A stretch of 64,000 nucleotides of DNA. It comes from Caballeronia terrestris (lineage in GTDB: Bacteria; Pseudomonadota; Gammaproteobacteria; Burkholderiales; Burkholderiaceae). Location of the stretch: positions 186,001-250,000 of the forward strand of contig NZ_FCOL02000004.1 of assembly GCF_001544515.1 (NCBI RefSeq). Direction: 5' to 3'. Below are positions 9,338 to 19,378 of the stretch, piece by piece. Each line of letters begins with the position of its first letter. The first letter of the stretch is position 1. Below the pieces are notes generated by a model. That model saw only the letters and a list, made by a program, of their open reading frames with translations, had not been told where the DNA came from and made no database searches. Position numbers and translations under genes: made by a program.

Positions 9338-9368
9338 AAGGGCACGCTCTCAACGCGTGCCCTTTTTT
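9338..9368 (+). terminator. Bidirectional terminator between metG and tamB
   Basis: Stem GGGCACGC/GCGTGCCC (9340-9347 with 9355-9362), extended by AA/TT, with a 7-base loop. A T run follows on plus. An A run precedes it, giving a T run on minus, so it can serve both convergent genes. Confidence 0.9.
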
Positions 9369-9389
9369 ATTTCAGCGGCGCAACGCCTC

Positions 9390-12300
9390 TCAAGGCCCAC
9401 CCCTCCGCGCCCACGAATCAAAGCGCCGCGTATAAGACAAATCCAGCCCCTGGAATGTCCCGCCATAGGCCGTCACCGACCAGAACCGCGACAGTGCGAG
9501 CGTCGCCTTCACCGCGTTGCTCGCCGACTGCAAGCCCTGCTCATAGCCGATCACGAGCCGTTCGTTGATCGCCTTCGAAATCATCACGACTTGCGGATCG
9601 GTCAGCCCGACCTCGCTCGTGCCGATCGAAAATTCGTCGAGCCCGAAAGTCTGCGCGATCCGCTTGCCGCTCGCGCTGCCGAGCAAGGCGAGCGCGTTGG
9701 TCATCGCGCTTTGCTGGCCGATGTTGTTGCCCTGGTCGGTGCCGTGCCCGAACAGCAGCCACGACAGCTTTTCGTTGTCCGGCACGTTCGGCTCGGACAC
9801 GAGCTTCGCGGTCGGCGACTGCACCGTGCCCGTCACCTGCACGCCCGCCTCGATTTCCTGATTGCGCCGCATCGCGAGGATATTGATGCCGGGATTCGCC
9901 ACCGGCCCGTTGAACGTGAAGAAACCGTTCTCGATATTGAGCTTCCGCCCGAACGCCGTGTACGTGGAACCCGGCGTCACGCGGACGTTGCCGATCGCCC
10001 GCAGCGGCATGTTCGGCGCGCTCATCGCGGTGATCGTGCCCGCGAGTCCCAGGTCCGCGCCCGCGCCGCGAAAGCGGAATTTCTGCCCCAGGTCGATGTC
10101 GATATTGGCGCGCGGCGCGAACGTCACCGGCCGCTCGCTGGCCGCGACGACCTTCTGGTCACGGCCCTCGCCCTTCACGGTGCCGTCGGGCCGCACGATC
10201 ACGACGTCGTCGCCGAGGCTCGGCGCGGACTTCTCCGGCAAGTCGAAGAGCGCGTGATCGACCTTGAACTTGCCGTCGATCTTCATGCCGCCCAGCACGC
10301 CGCCGTTCGCGATGCTCGCGCTGCCCGACAGCGAAAGCTGACGATCGGGCGATGCGAACAGCTCCAGCTTGTCGGCGATGACGCTCGCCGTCAGGTCCGG
10401 CTCGTTCTGGTCGAGCCGCACCTTGCCGGTCGCGCGCAGCGTGCCGCTCGCGCCGTGGAACTCGACCTGCTGCAAATCGACGAGATTCTCGGAAAGCGCG
10501 ATGCGAATCACGCCGTCCTTCAGTTGCACGCCCTGCCCGACGAGCGTCGCCGACAGTTCATCGCCCGTCAGCATGCCGGACAGACTCGGTTTCGCGACGA
10601 TGCCCGCGATCGTCAGCTTGAGCGCGATGCGTCCGCCCAGCAGATAGCTCGGGCCGAGGAGACCGCCCGTGGTGCGCAACTGCGGAATGTTCGCGTCGAT
10701 CGCGCCGGTGAGCGGCGATTCGTCGGCGACCGTGAGGAGGCCGTCGCGCACGACGAGCGGCGTGTGCACATTCGCGTCGATCGTGCCGATGCGGTTCGCC
10801 TGCGCGTGAAACGTCGCGTTCAGGCGATTGCCGTTGGTGAAATCGGCGCGCGCGGAAATATCGGAGATGCCGAGCGCCGCCACGCCGCGCGCCGCGTCGA
10901 TCGAGACGTCGCCGCTGCGGCGTTTGATCTCGGCGTAGCCGGTCGCGGTCGTGCCGAGCGTGAAATTCCAGTCGCCGTCGAAGACAAGGTCGGTCTTGAC
11001 CGGCGGCTCGGCGCCCGTCAGTTCCTGGCGGATTTCGAGCAGCCGCAGCACGGAGAGATTGCGCAGCGTGCCCGCCGACTGGATGCGCCCGCCTTCGAGC
11101 GCGAACGACTTGAGCTCCAGCACGGCGCCTTCCGCCGACAGCCGCGTCGCGCCGAGCACGACGCGGTTCGGCGCATAACTCACCGACAGCGGCGATTCCA
11201 TGTTCACCGACGGCGTGCCCTTGTTCGTCAACCGCGTGATCGTGCCGTCCCAGTGCGGGCCGTCGTGGGCGTCGGTGAGCTTGCCGTTCGCCGCGAGCGT
11301 CAGGTTGACCGCCTCGCCGCGCACCTTGCCGGTGGCGCTGGCATCGAGCGTGTGGCGCGCGCGCGTGCCGGTGAGGTTGGCGTCGAGCGTCGCGAGTTCG
11401 ACGCCTTCGGTGCTCAAATCGCGCGCCTTCGTCGTGAAGACGAGCGCGCCGTTCGCGCCGTCGCGCAGTTCCGCGCGGCCTTCCGCGTGGCCGAGGCGGT
11501 TCGCGCCGAACACGACGCCATCGGCCTGATAGTTCGCCGCGACGTTCGGATGCGCGAACGAGCCGGTCAGGTCGCCGTCGGCCTTGACGATCCCAGCAAG
11601 GCCGAAGCCGAGCCTTTCCAGCGCGGGGGCATCGACGCGAAAACGCAGCCGGTCGCTGGGCGCGCCGAAGCTGCCGTTCAGGTCGACGTCGTTGCCCGCT
11701 ACCGACAGATGCGCCTTGCTCGGCAAAATCCGCGTCCCGGCGACCTGCACGGTGCCTTCGCCCGTCAGCGGCAGATTGTCGTAGACACTTTCGCCGAGCT
11801 TGAACTGGGCCTTCGTGGTCAGAATAGGCGCGAGCACGCCGGTCGCGGCGAGCGTGCCGTTCACGCGCGCCTCGATCACGCGCGCGGGGGGCGCCTTTTT
11901 CCCCTTGCCGCCCTTGACCGGCGCGGCGGCTTTCGGCGGCACGAGCAGCAGCGGATTGAACTCGACAAGCTTCGCCTTAACGTCATAGCTCGAATTGACG
12001 TCCTTCTTCAGCGCGCCGCTCAGTTCGATGCGGCCCTTTCCCACCGAGAGCTTCACGCCTTCGAACGCCGTCTGCTTTGCGTCGAGCTTGACCTTGCCCT
12101 GCGCGCGGATCGCGGCTTTCGGGTCGTTCAGGTCGAGCGTGATCGTCTGCGTGTCGCCGGCGAGCGTGACGCCGACCGGTCCCGCGAACTGCGTCGGCAG
12201 GAGGCTCGACTGGATCGCGTGCAGATCGAGTTTCGCGACTTTCAGGTCGAACTGGCCGCGCTCGCCCTTGAGCGATCCGCCGCCCGTCACGGTCGCGTCC

Positions 12301-13424
12301 TTGACGAGCCGCACGTTCAGGTCGCTGATGGTTTGCGCCGACGCGTCGAGGCGCACGTTCGCGCGGGCGTCGATGAGCGGGAGAAGCTGCTGGTCGATCG
12401 AGCCCGGCTTCGCGTTGACGATCGACACCGGTCCGGTCACGACGAACGCGCCCGGCTCGGCCGGCTCGGCGGGCTTCACTTCGGCGCGCACCGCGAGATC
12501 GGCGAACGGCGCGCTCGGGCTGAACGCCTGCGGATTGACGTGATCGACGGTGACGAGCGCGCTTTTCAGCGGCACGTCGCCGAACGGCAGCGCCTCGACG
12601 TGCGCGCGGCCGTTCAGCTTCATGCCGCTCGCCTGGACATCGGCGACGAGGTTTTCCAGCGATCCCGTCAAATGCGCGCCGACCTGCACCGCCTCGCCGC
12701 TCACCTTGCCCGAGTACGTCGCGTCGCCCGTCAGCGGGAACGGCCGCGCGCCGCCATCCATGTTCACCGATGCCGTCACCGCTCCGAACGGCGTGTCGAG
12801 GCGCTGGACGCTCGCTTCGTGATGCCGGCCGTCGCTGCGTCCGTTGAACAGCAGGCGCGAGAGTTCGGTCGTCGTCGTGCCCTGGTGCAGCCGCAACTTC
12901 GCGACACTCACGTCGCGGATCGCGAGCTGGATCGGCAGGCGCAGGTCCTTCGGCAGTTCCGTCTTCGTGGTGTCTTTAGGCGATGGCGCGATCCGCGCGT
13001 CGATCGTCCCGATATGCAGATAGTCGATCGTGAAGCGCCACGGCTCGCGCGTGAGCTCCCAGCGAGCGGAAACGCTGTCGACAGCGACATCGGTGCCTTT
13101 GCCGTCGAGGCTTTTCCAGTGGACGTTGCGCAGGCGCACGCCGGTTGCGACCGCGCCGCCGTCGAGCGTGCCGGTGAGACGTCCGCCGAGCAGCGACGTG
13201 GCCGCCTGCCACACGTAATGCGTTCCGCGCTCGCTCATCAGCGCGTAAAAGATCAGCCCGACGCCGAGCGCGAGGCACAGCACGAGCGCGAGCACGATCC
13301 CGCCGAGCCACTTCGCGAACCGCCGCCAGCCACCGCGACGACGCGGAGGCTTGTCGTCAGGCGCGCCGCTCTCGCCTTCGTGGGCGGGTTCGTCTGCGTT
13401 CGCGGGGACTGTCGGTTCGGTCAT
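9390..13424 (-). CDS. tamB: Translocation and assembly module subunit TamB
   Basis: A 1344-residue AsmA-like/DUF490 protein anchored in the inner membrane and spanning the periplasm. It works with TamA in outer-membrane protein assembly and phospholipid transport. After a basic cytoplasmic start, one membrane helix (about residues 40-65, GGIVLALVLCLALGVGLIFYAL) leads into a long beta-rich body. The conserved C-terminal TamB domain ends with FGLDEFSIGTSEVGLTDPQVVMISKAINERLVIGYEQGLQSA...TYTRRFD-like strands. It lies 46 bases downstream of tamA, clearly co-transcribed. ATG 13424 is used. Length agrees with family members (about 1250-1400). Confidence 0.95.
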   Translation of the reverse strand: MTEPTVPANADEPAHEGESGAPDDKPPRRRGGWRRFAKWLGGIVLALVLCLALGVGLIFYALMSERGTHYVWQAATSLLGGRLTGTLDGGAVATGVRLRNVHWKSLDGKGTDVAVDSVSARWELTREPWRFTIDYLHIGTIDARIAPSPKDTTKTELPKDLRLPIQLAIRDVSVAKLRLHQGTTTTELSRLLFNGRSDGRHHEASVQRLDTPFGAVTASVNMDGGARPFPLTGDATYSGKVSGEAVQVGAHLTGSLENLVADVQASGMKLNGRAHVEALPFGDVPLKSALVTVDHVNPQAFSPSAPFADLAVRAEVKPAEPAEPGAFVVTGPVSIVNAKPGSIDQQLLPLIDARANVRLDASAQTISDLNVRLVKDATVTGGGSLKGERGQFDLKVAKLDLHAIQSSLLPTQFAGPVGVTLAGDTQTITLDLNDPKAAIRAQGKVKLDAKQTAFEGVKLSVGKGRIELSGALKKDVNSSYDVKAKLVEFNPLLLVPPKAAAPVKGGKGKKAPPARVIEARVNGTLAATGVLAPILTTKAQFKLGESVYDNLPLTGEGTVQVAGTRILPSKAHLSVAGNDVDLNGSFGAPSDRLRFRVDAPALERLGFGLAGIVKADGDLTGSFAHPNVAANYQADGVVFGANRLGHAEGRAELRDGANGALVFTTKARDLSTEGVELATLDANLTGTRARHTLDASATGKVRGEAVNLTLAANGKLTDAHDGPHWDGTITRLTNKGTPSVNMESPLSVSYAPNRVVLGATRLSAEGAVLELKSFALEGGRIQSAGTLRNLSVLRLLEIRQELTGAEPPVKTDLVFDGDWNFTLGTTATGYAEIKRRSGDVSIDAARGVAALGISDISARADFTNGNRLNATFHAQANRIGTIDANVHTPLVVRDGLLTVADESPLTGAIDANIPQLRTTGGLLGPSYLLGGRIALKLTIAGIVAKPSLSGMLTGDELSATLVGQGVQLKDGVIRIALSENLVDLQQVEFHGASGTLRATGKVRLDQNEPDLTASVIADKLELFASPDRQLSLSGSASIANGGVLGGMKIDGKFKVDHALFDLPEKSAPSLGDDVVIVRPDGTVKGEGRDQKVVAASERPVTFAPRANIDIDLGQKFRFRGAGADLGLAGTITAMSAPNMPLRAIGNVRVTPGSTYTAFGRKLNIENGFFTFNGPVANPGINILAMRRNQEIEAGVQVTGTVQSPTAKLVSEPNVPDNEKLSWLLFGHGTDQGNNIGQQSAMTNALALLGSASGKRIAQTFGLDEFSIGTSEVGLTDPQVVMISKAINERLVIGYEQGLQSASNAVKATLALSRFWSVTAYGGTFQGLDLSYTRRFDSWARRGGP

Positions 13425-13470
13425 GCGTCGTGGGTCGTCAAAAAAGCCGCGTAAAAATCCGTGTAGATAA

Positions 13471-15252
13471 TCAGAAAGCGATGCCGAGCGTCAGATACGG
13501 CTTGATGCTCTTGTTCTTGAAGCCATAGGCCAGATCGACGTTGACCGGCCCGACCGGACTGCGCCAGCGCACGCCCAAACCCGCGCCCGGCTGGAATACG
13601 CGCTCGCCCCAGGTATCGGTGGCGGTGCCGATGTCGAAGAACGCCGCGCCGCCCCAGTCGTGCGTGAACCAGTGTTGATATTCGGAACTGCCGGTGACGA
13701 GGTACTTCGTCGGCAGAATCGACCCGTCGACGTTGTTACCGATGCTCTGATAACTGTAGCCGCGCACCGAATTCGCGCCGCCCGCGCGGAACAGCAGCGA
13801 CGCCGGAATGCCGTTGGTCGGCCCGCTCGTGAACACGCCGCCGAACTCCGCCCGGAACACGAACAGGTCATTTTTTGTGATCGGCAGGTATTGCAGCAGG
13901 TTCGTGTAGAACCGGATGAACGTCTGCTCGGTCGCGACGCCCTTGACCGCGAAACCGGCCTCGGCGCGGATCAGGTTGCCGCTGCGCGGAAAGAGCGGAT
14001 CGTCGACGTTGCGGCGAATCCATTGCCACGCGGGCACGAGAGCACGCGCATTCGACGGATTCGGCGCGTTTTGCGTCAGGCGATCGTCGTAGAAGATCAG
14101 CGAGTACGTGGTGTCGATGTTCTGCGTCGAGCGCGAGCGCTGCACGCCGACGCGCGCACTGTAGATGCGCGTGTCCGACACGTTCGTGTTCGTGTACGAC
14201 GCGAGCACGCTGTTGACCCAGCCGCGCGCGCCCGGCGGCATCGCGAGCGTCACCTGGCCGTACTGCTGCGTCTGGTCGAGGCGACCGGAGATCGTGAACG
14301 GATACGCCTTGCCGAAGGTATCGAGATAACTGTACGAGCCCTGGATGTGCGGGCCGGTGTCCGTCGCGTAGCCGACGCCGTAGCGCACCGCGTTGTACGG
14401 ATATTCGCTGACCTTCAGGTGAATCGGCGTGTTGTCGGGCTTGGCGACGTCGTTATCGGCGTCGATCGCGACGCTCGCGTAGTACGGCGTGTTCTGCAAC
14501 TGGCGCTGTAGTTCGTTGACGCGCGCGATGTCGTAGATGTCGCCGGGGTGGATCGGATTCACGTTGTGGATGATCTCTTCCGGGTAGCGGCGCACGCCGC
14601 TTACGTCGAGATCGCCGAAGGTGAAGGTCGGGCCGCTGTCGAACGTCACCGACAAATCCGCGATGTGCGTGCGCGGATTCACCCGCGCCTGCGAGCGCGC
14701 GATTTTCGCGCCGAGGTAGCGGCGCGCCTGAAGCGCCTTCAACGCGGCGTTCTTGGCGTCGTTCCAGGCGTCCTGCGAGAACGGATCGCCCTCTTTCACC
14801 GAAAACGCGAAGCGCGCGGCGTTCTCCTGCTTGCGGTCCTCAGTCGTCACGGCGCCCTTGAAAATGAGCGAAACCGACGCGACGGTGGTCTGCGGCCCCG
14901 GATCGACGCTCACGGTGACGGTTTTCTTGCCGTCGGTAACCGAGACGTCGGTGCGCACGACCGGCGTGAAATAGCCGTCGGTCGCGACGAGATCGCGCAC
15001 TTCCTGCGGAGCGGCGGTCACGAGGAACTCGAATTGTTCTTCACTGACGTCGTCGCGCTTCGCAAATCGCGCTAAATCGAGATGGTCTTTCAGCAGGGAA
15101 CGCACGCTGCGCGGAGCGTCGATATCGACGGTGTACTTGGCGAGCGCCGGGCGCGCGGAGGCCAGCAGCAAGAATGCCGCGCCCACGAGCGCGATTCGTC
15201 GGGCGAGCGGCGCGCGCGTCAAGCGTAAAGAGTCGAACAGGCGCCCCGCCAA
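13471..15252 (-). CDS. tamA: Outer-membrane assembly factor TamA (Omp85 family)
   Basis: A ~593-residue Omp85 protein with a signal peptide (ARRIALVGAAFLLLASARPALA), POTRA domains (about 45-270) and a 16-strand beta-barrel. It carries the Omp85 VRGY motif in GGANSVRGYSYQSIG and a C-terminal aromatic strand. It inserts in the outer membrane and partners TamB. I propose the TTG at 15252 as start: a perfect GGAGG lies 6 bases upstream (15259-15263) and the resulting signal peptide has normal length. A longer frame to 15357 would put a hydrophilic extension before the signal. An internal TTG (LTRAPLARR...) is possible but has no ribosome site. Confidence 0.88.
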   Translation of the reverse strand: MAGRLFDSLRLTRAPLARRIALVGAAFLLLASARPALAKYTVDIDAPRSVRSLLKDHLDLARFAKRDDVSEEQFEFLVTAAPQEVRDLVATDGYFTPVVRTDVSVTDGKKTVTVSVDPGPQTTVASVSLIFKGAVTTEDRKQENAARFAFSVKEGDPFSQDAWNDAKNAALKALQARRYLGAKIARSQARVNPRTHIADLSVTFDSGPTFTFGDLDVSGVRRYPEEIIHNVNPIHPGDIYDIARVNELQRQLQNTPYYASVAIDADNDVAKPDNTPIHLKVSEYPYNAVRYGVGYATDTGPHIQGSYSYLDTFGKAYPFTISGRLDQTQQYGQVTLAMPPGARGWVNSVLASYTNTNVSDTRIYSARVGVQRSRSTQNIDTTYSLIFYDDRLTQNAPNPSNARALVPAWQWIRRNVDDPLFPRSGNLIRAEAGFAVKGVATEQTFIRFYTNLLQYLPITKNDLFVFRAEFGGVFTSGPTNGIPASLLFRAGGANSVRGYSYQSIGNNVDGSILPTKYLVTGSSEYQHWFTHDWGGAAFFDIGTATDTWGERVFQPGAGLGVRWRSPVGPVNVDLAYGFKNKSIKPYLTLGIAF

Positions 15253-15718
15253 ACGTGACCTCCGGCATTGGTATTGTTGTCGATGATGGTTCGATCCGCG
15301 GCATCGCGCTGCCTGCCGGCTCTCGACCGAGGCGGTCCGCGCCGCTTCGTTACACACTTCGATCCGACACGAAAACCGCGCAGGCGCTATTTCACCACAT
15401 CGATACGGCCCGCCGTCTCAAAATGGGCGGCGCGCAGCGTGCCTCGGAGCGATCCGAAAACATCGGTGGAAAACCGGCTGCCCGCCTTGGACGGCTGATG
15501 GCGCCTCGGGTTCCGGCTTTCTCACGCGCGCGGCGCACGAGCGCGCTTTTCCGAAGACTCCGATAGGCCGTTCGGCCAATCCGCGGAACAAGCCCGCCGA
15601 TATCGAACCGCGGGCAGTCGCTTGCGGTAAAATTGCGACGAAAATGCGGCGGCAACGGCTGCCCGCAACGAGACGAAAGCTCCCTGATCCCAACGGACTC
15701 AACACCGGAAGTCGAATC
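15253..15718. other. Intergenic region between tamA and the DUF3460 gene
   Basis: About 466 bases without a supported gene, between divergent transcription units. It must hold the promoters of both. The only core-like element I can point to is TAAAAT at 15628-15633, about 90 bases before the DUF3460 start. Open frames here have no ribosome sites and no recognisable product. Confidence 0.6.
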
Positions 15719-15904
15719 ATGTACCAGTCGGACATCACCCAGTTCATCAATCAGTTGAAAGCGCAGAAGCCGTCTCTGGAAGAAGAACAGCGCCGCGGCC
15801 GCGCGCTCCTGTGGGACAAGCAGCCGATCGACCTCGACGAACGCGCGAAGCAAAAAACCTCGCGCGTCGACCAGACGCCTTACGTCTACTACCAGAACTT
15901 CTGA
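15719..15904 (+). CDS. DUF3460 family small protein
   Basis: A 61-residue soluble, charged protein (MYQSDITQFINQLKAQ...LDERAKQKTSRVDQTPYVYYQ). It matches the DUF3460 pattern found in Betaproteobacteria, with the conserved QTPYVYY-like tail. The function is unknown. ATG 15719 has GGAAG upstream. Its stop is only 2 bases from the GTG start of scpA, so the two are translated from one message, probably coupled. Confidence 0.8.
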   Translation: MYQSDITQFINQLKAQKPSLEEEQRRGRALLWDKQPIDLDERAKQKTSRVDQTPYVYYQNF

Positions 15905-15906
15905 GC

Positions 15907-16803
15907 GTGAGCGCCGCCCGCGAGGCGCTGCCGGCAACGGACGCGCCTCCCCAGGACGCGAAGGAACGCCGCGCCGCCGCGCTCGCCGCGCCTGCGACCG
16001 ATTCGACGCCCGATACCATCGACGGCGTCGCTTTTGCGCACCTGTATGGCGAACCTCTCTGGAAGCTGCCGGCGGATCTCTATATTCCGCCGGACGCGCT
16101 CGAAGTCTTCCTGGAGGCGTTCGAAGGGCCGCTCGACCTCCTGCTGTACCTGATTCGCAAGCAGAATTTCAACGTCCTCGACATTCCGATGGCGGACGTC
16201 ACGAAGCAGTATCTCGGCTATGTCGACCAGATTCGCGAATCGAACCTGGAACTCGCCGCCGAATATCTGCTGATGGCCGCGATGCTGATCGAGATCAAGT
16301 CGCGCATGCTGCTGCCGGTGAAGAAAGCCGATACCGGCGAGGAAGCGGAAGACCCGCGCGCCGAACTCGTGCGGCGTCTGCTCGAATATGAGCAGATGAA
16401 ACTCGCCGCGCTGAGGCTCGATCAATTGCCGCAGCTAGGGCGCGACTTCCTGCGCGCCGAGGTCTACATCGAGCAATCGCCGACGCAGAGGTTTCCCGAC
16501 GTCGACGTGATTGACCTGCGCGCCGCCTGGGCCGACGTCATCAAGCGCGCAAAGCTCGTGCAGCATCACAAGATTTCGCGCGAGGAACTCTCGGTGCGCG
16601 AGCATATGAGCGTGATCCTGCGGCGCTTGCAGAACGCGCGCTTCATGGAATTCTGCGAGCTCTTCGACACCGCGCGCGGCGTGCCGGTCGTCATCGTGAA
16701 TTTCATCGCGATGCTGGAATTGTCGAGGGAATCGCTGATCGAGATCACCCAGGCCGAACCGTATGCGCCCATCTACGTGAGACTCGCGTATTCGCCCGCT
16801 TGA
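15907..16803 (+). CDS. scpA: Segregation and condensation protein A
   Basis: A 298-residue kleisin that links the heads of SMC and binds ScpB in the chromosome condensin. The core FEGPLDLLLYLIRKQNFNVLDIPMADVTKQYLGY is diagnostic of ScpA. ScpB is not next to it. The N-terminal ~40 residues are a low-complexity Ala/Asp/Pro-rich extension. No ATG is available near the correct frame start; GTG 15907, just behind the DUF3460 stop, is the best start and implies translational coupling. Frames starting further upstream are only the overlap with DUF3460. Confidence 0.9.
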   Translation: MSAAREALPATDAPPQDAKERRAAALAAPATDSTPDTIDGVAFAHLYGEPLWKLPADLYIPPDALEVFLEAFEGPLDLLLYLIRKQNFNVLDIPMADVTKQYLGYVDQIRESNLELAAEYLLMAAMLIEIKSRMLLPVKKADTGEEAEDPRAELVRRLLEYEQMKLAALRLDQLPQLGRDFLRAEVYIEQSPTQRFPDVDVIDLRAAWADVIKRAKLVQHHKISREELSVREHMSVILRRLQNARFMEFCELFDTARGVPVVIVNFIAMLELSRESLIEITQAEPYAPIYVRLAYSPA

Positions 16804-17733
<930 letters not shown>

Positions 17734-17745
17734 GAGAACGAAGAC

Positions 17746-18132
17746 ATGCAGCGAACCATGCTGAAATCGAAGATCCACCGCGCGACGGTCACGCATTGCG
17801 AATTGCATTACGAAGGCTCGTGCGCGATCGATGAAAACCTGCTCGAAGCGGCGAATCTCGTCGAAAACGAGCAGATCGACATCTGGAACGTGAACAACGG
17901 CGAGCGCCTGACCACCTATGCGATCAAGGGCGAGCGCGGCAGCGGGATGATTTCGCTGAACGGATCGGCGGCGCGCCGGGCGCAACTGGGCGACCTGGTG
18001 ATCATCGCGGCGTTCGCGCAGGTGGACGAGGCGGAATTGAAGGCGGGCTGGAAGCCGGACCTCGTGTTCGTTGATGAAAAGAACCGCATCAAGGGCAGCC
18101 GGGACCACGTGCCGACGCAGAATTGGACGTGA
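17746..18132 (+). CDS. panD: Aspartate 1-decarboxylase proenzyme
   Basis: A 128-residue pyruvoyl enzyme that makes beta-alanine from aspartate for PanC. The self-cleavage site G24-S25 in HYEGSCAID creates the pyruvoyl group. Starting at ATG 17746 (MQRTMLKSK) places this serine at position 25, as in E. coli PanD, which supports that start over the internal ATG at codon 5. Conserved K9 and [19 protein letters not shown] are present. Confidence 0.97.
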   Translation: MQRTMLKSKIHRATVTHCELHYEGSCAIDENLLEAANLVENEQIDIWNVNNGERLTTYAIKGERGSGMISLNGSAARRAQLGDLVIIAAFAQVDEAELKAGWKPDLVFVDEKNRIKGSRDHVPTQNWT

Positions 18133-18142
18133 CTTTGATCTC

Positions 18143-18174
18143 CGCAAAAGCGGGCCGGGCGGCCCGCTTTTGCG
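18143..18174 (+). terminator. Terminator hairpin between panD and the ParA gene
   Basis: A 14-bp perfect stem CGCAAAAGCGGGCC/GGCCCGCTTTTGCG with a 4-base loop. The T run is inside the 3' arm, and the hairpin is nearly symmetrical, so it may act on both convergent genes. Confidence 0.75.
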
Positions 18175-18181
18175 TTGCAGG

Positions 18182-18805
18182 CTACTTCCCCGCCCACTCC
18201 ACGATCGGCTGCCACTGCTCCAGATCCTTTTCCACGCGGCTTTTCGCGACGTCCCAGACGGTGAGCCCGTGCGCCGCAAGCTGCACGTAATTTTGTGTAT
18301 CGCGTAAAAACCCGAGCACCGGCAAATCGAGTCCTTCGACGAACCGATGTAGCTGTTCCGCTGAGCGCGTGCGCGCATCGACCCGCATCCCGACCACGCC
18401 GATCTCGATCGCGCCCTTCTTCACCGCCTTCTCCTTCGACAACTTCTGCAGGAAATCCTGCGTCGCGAGGATGTCGAACATCGACGGCTGCAGCGGCACG
18501 ATCACCTTGTCGGCCAGTTCCAGCGCCAGCGCGAGCCGGTTGCCGTGAACCCCGGCGGGCGTATCGACGACGGCTTTCTCCAGACCTTTCGGCGGTTTCG
18601 AAGGCGTATCGATGTCGATCGACCACTCTTCGATCTTCGGCAACGTGTCCGGCCGCAGCGTCAGCCACGCGTGGGAGGAGCGCTGCTTGTCGAGGTCCGC
18701 GAGCGCGACCCATTCGCCGTTCGCCGCGAAATACCCCGCCAGATTGGTCGCGAGCGTGCTTTTGCCGACGCCGCCCTTTGGATTCGCCACCACGATCACC
18801 GTCAT
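18182..18805 (-). CDS. Orphan ParA/MinD-family ATPase
   Basis: A 207-residue ParA-type ATPase with the deviant Walker A KGGVGKST (residues 10-17), the DLDKQRSS switch region and VVDTPAGVHGNRLALALELADKVIVPLQPS (Walker B region). ParA proteins polymerise or form gradients on DNA to position cargo such as plasmids, chromosomes or protein clusters. No parB, parS-like repeat or plasmid gene is nearby, so it is an orphan and its cargo is unknown. ATG 18805 has GGAAA close upstream. It is divergent from the thioesterase gene. Confidence 0.88.
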   Translation of the reverse strand: MTVIVVANPKGGVGKSTLATNLAGYFAANGEWVALADLDKQRSSHAWLTLRPDTLPKIEEWSIDIDTPSKPPKGLEKAVVDTPAGVHGNRLALALELADKVIVPLQPSMFDILATQDFLQKLSKEKAVKKGAIEIGVVGMRVDARTRSAEQLHRFVEGLDLPVLGFLRDTQNYVQLAAHGLTVWDVAKSRVEKDLEQWQPIVEWAGK

Positions 18806-18958
18806 AGAGTTTCCCGGAAATGTTCTGTCGGACAGCCGGAAAAGTCCAAATCCCGCTGGCCGGTTCGTTGTTTTGGAACCTGCAATGTTCGAGCCGTTGA
18901 TATTATCGGCAAAACCGGCCTGCCGGATATCTTGCAAACAGCCAACGTTCCCCCGCCC

Positions 18959-19378
18959 ATGACGACACTTCGCCCCGACATTACCCTCGATTTCCTGCGC
19001 AATCGCCAGCGCGGCCGGCTGCCGGAACTGCTCGGCGTCGAGCTGATCTCGCTCGAAAGCGGCACGCTCACCGGCGAATTGCCGATCCGGCCCGAGCTGC
19101 TCGCGCCCAATGGCTTCCTTCATGCGGCGAGCGTCATCGGCCTCGCGGATACCTGCTGCGGCTACGCGTGCATCGCGCATCTGCCCGAAGGCGCGAAGAA
19201 TTTCACGACCGTCGAGCTGAAAAGCAATCACGTCGGGACGGCGCGCGAAGGCAGGATCATCGCGAAAGCGACGGCCGTGCACCTCGGGCGCAGCACGCAG
19301 GTGTGGGACGCGCTCGTGACCAATGCCGATGGGAAGACCATCGCGCTCTTTCGCTGCACGCAGATGATCTTGTATTAA
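18959..19378 (+). CDS. PaaI-type hotdog-fold thioesterase
   Basis: A 139-residue single hotdog domain. [21 protein letters not shown] and [24 protein letters not shown] are typical of PaaI/YdiI-like acyl-CoA thioesterases. The natural acyl-CoA is not predictable. ATG 18959 has no clear ribosome site; an in-frame TTG about nine codons earlier is an alternative. Its TAA overlaps the cobQ stop in a shared TTAA, tail to tail. Confidence 0.82.
   Translation: MTTLRPDITLDFLRNRQRGRLPELLGVELISLESGTLTGELPIRPELLAPNGFLHAASVIGLADTCCGYACIAHLPEGAKNFTTVELKSNHVGTAREGRIIAKATAVHLGRSTQVWDALVTNADGKTIALFRCTQMILY

Noticed and set aside
7173-9353. 726-codon open frame on minus, opposite metG
   Set aside because: Antisense shadow of metG with no recognisable domain or ribosome site.
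9357-13454. 1365-codon open frame on plus, opposite tamB
   Set aside because: Same reason: an antisense shadow of a long GC-rich gene, with an Arg/His/Ala-rich product that resembles nothing.
19375-19378. Shared stop codons (TTAA here, CTAG at 56086-56089)
   Set aside because: Short tail-to-tail overlaps are common in compact genomes and imply no function by themselves.
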